Shown: positions 57,191 through 64,000 of the stretch, piece by piece
How positions within the stretch are numbered: position 1 is the first letter of the stretch
Layout of the letters: each line of letters opens with the position of its first letter
Origin: Cymodocea nodosa
Taxonomy: Eukaryota > Streptophyta > Magnoliopsida > Alismatales > Cymodoceaceae
Assembly (NCBI GenBank): GCA_036874045.1
Contig: JAZBRI010000003.1
Span: forward strand, 260,501 to 324,500
Direction: 5' to 3'
Length of the DNA: 64,000 nt
Position numbers and translations under genes: made by a program
Notes under the pieces: model-generated
Told to the model about the DNA's origin: nothing
What the model saw: the letters and a program-made list of their open reading frames with translations, nothing else
Databases searched by the model: none

Positions 57191-59110
57191 GATACGACAG
57201 ACCGTCCGTCGATGAGAAGTCGACCATGGAACGAACAAAGTATGGATCGGAGGGAGATGAATCACAAGTGACACCATGTGCTTGAACCAAGCAAGCAGAC
57301 GACACGGTCAGATAAAATCAATAATAAATTGCGGAGAGGCAGGTGGAAGTTGGTCTACCGCCATGTGTTTGTGGCACGAGGCGTACTGCCGGACGGCTTA
57401 TAGCACGAGTCTCTCCTCGGAGGGCATGCATGCCTCACGTGCAGCTTTTGGTTGCCACGAGTGTCGCCGCGGGAATCTCTGACCCAATCAATTACGTCCG
57501 ATTTCCACCGACGTCAAGATCACCACCCCCGGTAAACGTTTAAAAAAAGAAGTATTATTTCGCCTTAAGTACGTACGATTGAGATGGGTGTGCGATGCAA
57601 TCTAAATTAATTTCCTTTTCGTGTAGGAGAAGAGAAGGATACGCCCATTCGCCCCACTGGGGTGGGGCTTTCAGCATTGAGCCGCACACGCTTAGTCAAA
57701 GCTTTTTCTCAAACAAGGTTGCCTGCCCCTACTCTCTGTGATATGCATGGAACGACTCCATTGCACAACTCAGCTGCTTCCTATAACCCATCTTCAAGGT
57801 CTCTTTATCGTCTGGGAACGCCTACCCCCAGCCGGCAAATTTTGCACATCTACTCCTCAGTGTATGCATTGCTATTTGGGCAGATTTTCTATGGTTTATG
57901 TCTCAGGTACAGCGCCAACTATTTTGACCATAAATGGCAGAAAAATTCTTTATGTACCTGATCGCAACAGAGTTTCATCCTCTGGTGATGTAATCTTTCC
58001 TTATTAATGAATCATTGATTCCATCATAAGAAAAAAAGAAGAAGCCATTTTCATTGCATTTGCTCTCCCACTTGAGATAACGAAGCTAACAAAAAAAATT
58101 ATAAAAAAATGAAGATGCAGACTTTTTCCCTTGTTTTATATGGTTTACACATAAGTGTTTGTTTGGCAAATGCAAATTCATTTACACAGATTGCTTGTCA
58201 TTTTCAGCTTCCTACTAGATTACAAAATTAACATCCACATATTTTCTCTGGTTGCATCACTCGGCCAGACAAGAGGCAAGGCTAGGAAAATGCAATATCA
58301 AAAAAGGTAAGGAAATGAGATCAGGCAGAGGGACGGTTAATAAAATATTCATCCCATACATCTTTGTTGAAGGCCTCAGTTTAAACATCTCCTATAAAGA
58401 ACTTAGCCGACCATCCTAGGGCCTGTGACCGGGGAAAAAGGATTAGACGATAATATATAAAAAGAACCCAGTGTCCAGTGATAAAAGCCTTTAAGAAATT
58501 AGAATATTATCTATACTCACACTAGTTTTATATGCTATGATGCAAACTCTCAGAAGTGTTGGAATTTTTTAATGGTTATTTAAATGTTATTTATTTTAAA
58601 AAAATAAATAGATGATAGAAATACATAGAAGAAAAGAATTTATCAAGTCAACTCAACATAGTGAAATTATGACATGGATTATTATTGAAGTTATTTAAAT
58701 GATATTTATTTGTGGATTTATTCAAAATATGGATGTTGTTTATTGTAGTGGAAACAAATTTTAAAGGCACGTTAGTATCTTCATACTCTAGACACACATT
58801 GCCTAACAAGCTTCATCTAATAATCGTCTCTTTTTTTAAAATTCAACTTTCTGTTTTCTTGATTTAATTATGATTATATTGGGTTTTTGATGGAAATGCT
58901 TTTGCAACTTAAATCTCAAACTGATCTTATGCATGTGCATCCATACTTCTGAGACTAACTAAAAAACGTAGTGTGCAAATACATGAATTATATCCTAAAA
59001 TACAACAAGAATTCCATGACAATGTGTCTTGTTTCTTTGTAAGCTGATGTTTTCCGTACCAAAATATTGCCTCATGTTTTTAATAGCACCTTTTCGTGCA
59101 TGCATGTAAT
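57191..59110. other. Intergenic region between the TIGR01589-type gene and RAD51D
   Basis: Upstream DNA of the small gene (to about 57550), then a GC-richer stretch (57630-58010) open in two plus-strand frames with no recognised domain, then AT-rich DNA. The GC-richer stretch could be a decayed gene fragment or retro-sequence; I could not identify it. Confidence 0.4.
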
Positions 59111-62100
59111 CTAATGACACTTTAAAAAATGAAAGGTCTGTACCGTTGTTGTGTGCTTAAGAACAGATATACTGCAGATGCCACTCTCCTGAGCATGCGA
59201 TAAAAATAGACGTACATGAGGTATGCTCTTCCAACTTTCTCCCAATGCCGGTTTGGAAACTCCTCCCTCTCCACCCACGGTGTGGTTTATCAACTGCAGA
59301 AAGAAATTGCGCATTGAATTTTCAGCAAATATTTCACACAATTCCCACAAACATATACAAATTATAGCCTAGCATTAAAATTTTATATTTTGCAAGATAG
59401 TGCCACAACAAGTACACTGACTGCTATCATGAAAGACTGAGGACCATGATAACTAGAGTGCCATTCATTCAAGAAGTTTACTAGTCATTCAAATTTTCAA
59501 GTTTTTGAAATTCCTTGTTCTTTTTTACCCATTTATCTCAACTGCTCAAGAAGTTAATTAGAGAACCCAAAAAAGACCTAATTTTCTTTTCTATTCATTG
59601 TTGCATGAGATTCTCGCAACTGAAATCAGGATTTCTGAAAGTGTAACCACATCTAGATCACAGCTGTGCAAAATACTCTCTCATCCAGGAAATTTGAAGG
59701 GTTGTGGAGCAGGATGTTTGCTAGCATTCTTTGCCAGATATCTATGGTTTGTACACCTCAGCCAAAATGAGTGGTTACAGCAAGTTGAGCAAGCACATGG
59801 AAATCGATATTTACCATCTGGTATTGTATAGCAATAAATGTGCGAGAACTGGTAAAATTATGTTCATGAGCTAATTTCTATAGAAGAAACCCAGTTGAGA
59901 CCACCAACGATCAATTAATCTACCAGCACATCGAAATGGATATTAAGACTGATAAAAGTAGATAAAATCAATGAACGTACCAATACTGCAAGATTATGCT
60001 CATGAGCTAATCTCTTTAGAAGAAATCCAGTTGAGACCATCAATGATCTACCTGCAATTAACAACGAATAATGAAAATTTAGTGTTGGGCAGGGCCAACA
60101 AAATGCTTGATATTGAAATGAAAACCACCATGTTTGTCAAACTTTGAAGCTATAAGCATGAAATATATCACAGTTAATAACTAAACTATGAAAACAAAAT
60201 TACCATCTGTTTTTAACAATAAAAATTTGTTCTTTACAATAATTCTTAGAACCTAATAATTTATTCTGCCCATCAGTCTGTTAGGAAAGAAAGTTCAACC
60301 ATCACTCTGTCAAAATCCAACATGGAGTGGTACTGAAGCAAAAAAAACACGATTGTTGAAGACATAACATTCACAATGTATGCACATAGGGTTTATGTAA
60401 ATTCGTAAGGGACAGAAATGTGTACGTACCATGTGAGCCTTTTCCCCCAAGAATAGGAGTAATAAGAGATGAAATTGAGTCGACAATAACCAAACACAAC
60501 TTGGTCTCGTCATTCATTATCTGGACAATAAAAGGTGAGTCCAGGAGCACTCTATGTCACTCATAAACATCTGCTTTAACACAAAAAATGAGACATTGGT
60601 TTAGGGAGGGGGTGTAAAACCTCATCATTCATGGCTAAGGATGGTTGTTTCAGAATTTCCAATAGATTAAAGATGTCAAAAACTGGCTGATAAAAAATTC
60701 TACTCAATATATTTTCAAGTCTTCTTCCTTTAACCTGAAATTAGTGATCAACAACAGGAAATATATAAGACCAATAAAGGTAGGCAGAACAATTATTATC
60801 TACAAATTAAATGAGGATATGATTAGATCTCTCTTTCAACAATGAGTTTGATGAGTTACTCACAATGGATGCAATCCGCTTAGGAGAAAATGAATTTCCT
60901 GTATCCAGGAATAAAACAGTACCAAGATTTCTGTCTGCAACATGTGCTGCGGTAAAGAAACACACCTGCAATTGCAAGAAAGACATATCACAGGCCCAGT
61001 ACATAACTTAGGCTAGAAGAGGAGGCTTAAGCAATTGGTGTCAAACATTTCCACACAAAGGCAAGACATTAATCTACCCTCTTACTTGGGTTTTGCCAGA
61101 TGAAGATGGTCCCACCAATTCTGTCAATTGCCCCTTTCGCAGACCACCTTTCAAAAGCGTGTCAATCCTGCATGCAAGAAAGAAACCATGAATTTCCGAA
61201 TTAAATCTGCATCAGACCAACTGACAACTAGAAATTGTCTAAATATACCCCTCAAACCCCGTGGAGATGAAATGTTTGTTATTTATAGCATCATTAAGCA
61301 AGTCGACCCCATTCCGCCATGGCTGATGCTGGTGATTTATGATTGAAAATATCTGGGCAATCCCCTGTACAAATTCTTTGAATTTAACCATTGCCAATAT
61401 TGATCTATATATATATTTTCCAATGCTACGGACGTACATATTCATACATCCAACCTCCAGTGTTCTTTCCCTGAGAATTAACTAACTAGATTTCCGTAAG
61501 AACATTCAATCATCACCGAAAATTGGTCAATGCATTCTAAGTACGCTACATCTCCAAAAATCAGGACTTGTCTGTTCCGTTTATGTTCGGACTATCTCTC
61601 ATCTGACCGGACACAGAATATCTATTCTAGTAGAAAACACAGAGAACAGATCCGTCAGGTTTATTAGATGTTTTCTACATGCGAAATTCATAAGCGATAG
61701 AAACCGAAACGGTTAAAAATTGACATGTAACAGCTAACGTTACCCTTTCCTTTAAGCTACGTAAGATTAATGGGTAAAATGGCAAATGCCGCCAAGTGGA
61801 ATCCATATTTTCCATGTACGCATAAAAATTGGCAGGCTTCACACTAGAAAATCACGGCGACATTTTATTCCAGATTCAACAAAAATATTACGGAAAGGAG
61901 GTTTTTTTTTTTTTTGGTTATTTTCCATTTACTTCCACGATCCCGTGCAAGAGGCTACCTGCTTCAGCGCTTCCGGTGCGGGGCCCCGTTCGGCGAGAGC
62001 GACGAGAGCGTCGATGTCGCGCACGAGGAAGTCTTCCACTACAGGAACGAAGTAAGTAACAACGATGAATCAAGGAGGGGCGGCGAGAAGAGTTCCGAAA

Positions 62101-62234
62101 TGGAGGAGCCCGAATTAGAAAGGGGAGGAGAGGAATGGGAAGAGACCTGAGAAGATGCCATGGGAAGCGCAGAAGGTCTGGAAATCGGGGCTTATCGCCG
62201 GGAACTCCCTCTCGAGATGCTTCAGAGATGGCAT
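59111..62234 (-). CDS. RAD51D: DNA repair protein RAD51 homologue 4 (RAD51D)
   Basis: Exons in transcript order: 62147-62234, 61959-62038, 61249-61364, 61086-61167, 60864-60965, 60621-60734, 60430-60520, 59981-60051, 59111-59293. All are in phase, 308 residues. RAD51D is a RAD51 paralogue acting in homologous recombination as part of the BCDX2 complex. The N-terminus [14 protein letters not shown], then [20 protein letters not shown], is the family helical domain. Walker A is GPSSSGKT (residues 114-121) after [32 protein letters not shown] follows. Walker B is [19 protein letters not shown] (Asp208). The late block [19 protein letters not shown], then [10 protein letters not shown], ends the core. 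The product stops soon after, a little earlier than I would expect, and GTACAG after KHTTT could be a donor to a further exon. A decayed second copy of exon 8 lies in the next intron. The start is 683 bases from that of the divergent hexosaminidase gene. Confidence 0.93.
59850..59935 (-). pseudogene. Decayed duplicate of RAD51D exon 8
   Basis: Plus-strand 59855-59927 matches 59985-60053 closely (both share catgagctaat, then tagaagaaa, ccagttgagacca and tctacc), with scattered substitutions and a 6-base aattaa insertion. On the gene strand the copy has a stop and a changed frame (ttctatagaaattag), and no good donor where exon 8 has one. It sits in the intron between exons 8 and 9. Confidence 0.85.
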
Positions 62235-62916
62235 TCGAAGTTTCGGGAAAGGAACGATCCGCCCACTTCCCGCTTCCCGTGCCTGACGGAAACACTTTTT
62301 TTATGTTACTCGTATTTTTGCTTTTATGGAAATTTTTTTCTGGTAATAAAATTTATATAATTATTTTTTTTTTTTATCTTTTTACTTATTTATAGGAAAA
62401 CATATAATTAAAATTAAATAATTTATTCATTGGACCGGTAAATTTACCGACTTCCACTAAACAGAGATATATTGAAGATTGTAGATACTGAAAATTTAAT
62501 CATTAATAGATATGAGAGTCGTAAATATCAAAAACATAGAACTGAATTCTGTATTATGATAGGTGTAATATGATAGTAAAATACAAAATAAGATTATACT
62601 ATACTATAATTATGTACCGATGACAAATAAAGAAAATTTCTACACCTGTGAAAAAGTAAGAGACATTCCATATAATCAATTCTTCATACGACTTGCTAGT
62701 AGAGTTACTAACAAATTCAGACAAGAAGACTTTTACAAGACAGAAGAGTTATTGCAAGATGTGTAAAGTGTTAGATTAGGCAAATGAAATATATGTGGTA
62801 AGCACACCGCACAGATGATAGATGGGGAATACAAGGGAAAATAATAATAATAATAATAATAATAAATCTCAACTTCCGCCGTCCAATTGTGCGCTTCTCC
62901 TCCACTCTCCACTGCA
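62235..62916. promoter_or_regulatory. Shared upstream region of RAD51D (-) and the hexosaminidase gene (+)
   Basis: About 680 bases between two divergent start codons, AT-rich in the middle. An (AAT)n run of about eight units lies at 62842-62867, some 50 bases before the hexosaminidase ATG. It could act as a two-way promoter region; no specific site is claimed. Confidence 0.5.
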
Positions 62917-64000
62917 ATGCCGTCCACCTCCGCTCTCCTCCTCTTCACCGCCGCCCTCGTATTCCTCTTCTCGACTGGAATCGTAGCCAGGAAGCACCCT
63001 GCACGCTCGAGCTCAGCCTTCGACGGCTCCCTCACATACCTCTGGCCCCTTCCAAAGCGGTTTCACCACGGAAATGCCACACTCACAGTCGATCCACACC
63101 TCTCCCTCCACCTCGAGGGACCGGGGGGAGATTCCGCGATCGTCCGGGAGGCGTTCGAGAGGTACAGAGGCCTTATGTTCAGGTATCGGGCGGGGAAAGA
63201 GACGAGTAGGGTTCCGCGCATGGAGTACGATGTCAGTAGCTTGACTGTCGTAGTTGCTTCCGACGATGAGACGGTGAGCATGGTGAAGGTTTCCTTTTTT
63301 GTCTTTTAGATTCGTGCTCCGTTGGCTGGCTAAATAAGTGAGTCTTTTGACGTGTGTTGCCGGTAAGCTGCAACTTGGTGTGGACGAGAGCTATAAATTG
63401 TACGTTGGGAGTGGAGACGAGATGTCGATCATCGGGGGAGCCAACATTGAGGTAATTGTTCCAAGTTGGCTTTCAACTCGTTCAGATTTTAAGGAGTTTG
63501 CGTTCTGGGATTCTTTTTGCGGGACTTTTCGATCCATGCGTTGAGCTCGATTTTCGTATCATACTCAACTTGCCAAAGCGGGCTTGATAGAAGTGGGGGC
63601 ATTCAACCGTTTATGAGTAAAGATTTGCTTTATTATATTGTTTGCGTTAAGTCCCATTCCATTCTCAAAGTGAGACCATTTTAACAATCCCCCTCGTTTG
63701 TTGACTTTTTAAGATTCTACCAGTGGATATTTTGATAATACGATGAAATGTGGACATTTTACTTAAAACAAATTGATTATAAATGAAGAGAGTTAGGGAA
63801 GAGAATACGGTCGGCTGATGCATTGACTCGAAGAAAAACATTTACAAAAGGTTTATGACCCTAACTATTGCAAGATTACAATAATGCCCCTAATCTTTAA
63901 GAATACTTCCTAACACTCCTCAAGCTAGAGCATGCATATTATACATTCCTAACTTGTTACATAAATTCTTAAAAATATTATAATTGAATTGAAACTTTAC
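62917..64000 (+). CDS. Beta-hexosaminidase (GH20), 5' end only, truncated by the window edge
   Basis: Exon 1 is 62917-63273 and exon 2 is 63368-63451; both end in phase 0 and the gene continues beyond 64000. The start MPSTSALLLFTAALVFLFST is a signal peptide. YLWPLPKRF is the family's first conserved block, followed by LTVDPHLSLHL, EAFERYRGLMF and MEYDVSSLTVVVASDDET. Exon 2 gives LQLGVDESYKLYVG. This is the N-terminal, non-catalytic GH20b-like domain of plant HEXO proteins, which trim terminal N-acetylhexosamines from N-glycans in the vacuole or apoplast. The catalytic domain is not in the window. The acceptor of exon 2 (ggtaag|ctgcaactt) has a weak pyrimidine tract but the joined sequence fits the family. 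The final 550 bases are intron. Confidence 0.9.
63770..64000 (-). mobile_element. Antisense copia-type LTR end in the hexosaminidase intron
   Basis: At 63908-63930 cctaacactcctcaagctag is the complement of a copia polypurine tract with the LTR boundary (taaca|ctcc). It is followed by gagcatgcatattatac, like the sequence at 41549-41580. The LTR would be to the left, the internal part runs off the window. Confidence 0.55.

Noticed and set aside
62147-62161. Alternative RAD51D start MASSQ
   Set aside because: It lies in another frame of exon 1; the frame from the ATG at 62234 gives the conserved [12 protein letters not shown] block and the correct phase into exon 2.

Overview
This is a stretch of a plant nuclear genome. 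It has AT-rich intergenic and intronic DNA, intron-split genes with GT..AG splice sites, and many decayed transposable elements. Some short-intron genes have very GC-rich coding exons (the pectinesterase above all) beside AT-rich genes with long introns. That contrast, the protein families and the LINE fragments point to a non-grass monocot, perhaps a palm. The lineage is an inference and no species is claimed. Exon models were built by joining reading frames at consensus splice sites and checking phase and family motifs by eye; no alignment was run.

Layout. (1) 2084-18191 (+): a 17-exon plant coiled-coil protein whose first exon is not resolved; its long introns hold hAT, LINE and other repeats. 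(2) 20047-20928 (+): a single-exon membrane-associated kinase regulator (MAKR/BKI1 type). (3) 23292-27553 (-): a nine-exon Nudix hydrolase, NUDT9-like, with a phase problem at the last exon. (4) 28398-33305 (-): an ITN1-type ankyrin-repeat membrane protein with a 5'-leader intron and an upstream ORF overlapping its start. (5) 34187-36178 (-): a two-exon pectinesterase with an inhibitor-like pro-domain. (6) 37465-40775 (-), 5' end unresolved: a TRM/LONGIFOLIA-like DUF4378 protein. (7) 48337-55689 (+): a six-exon cytosolic dehydroascorbate reductase carrying a dead PIF/Harbinger transposon in intron 3. (8) 56740-57190 (-): an 80-residue plant-specific protein (TIGR01589 type) with a stop-free 84-base intron. 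(9) 59111-62234 (-): a nine-exon RAD51D recombinase paralogue with a decayed second copy of exon 8. (10) 62917-end (+): the 5' end of a GH20 beta-hexosaminidase. It is divergent with RAD51D, and the two start codons are about 680 bases apart.

The genes do not form a pathway. They are ordinary housekeeping, signalling and cell-wall genes. I found no gene cluster, CRISPR array, tRNA or rRNA. The most notable items are structural: two hAT-like elements with 8-base target duplications, a GC-AG intron, a tandem exon duplication in RAD51D, an exitron-like intron, an overlapping uORF, and the Nudix last-exon frame problem.
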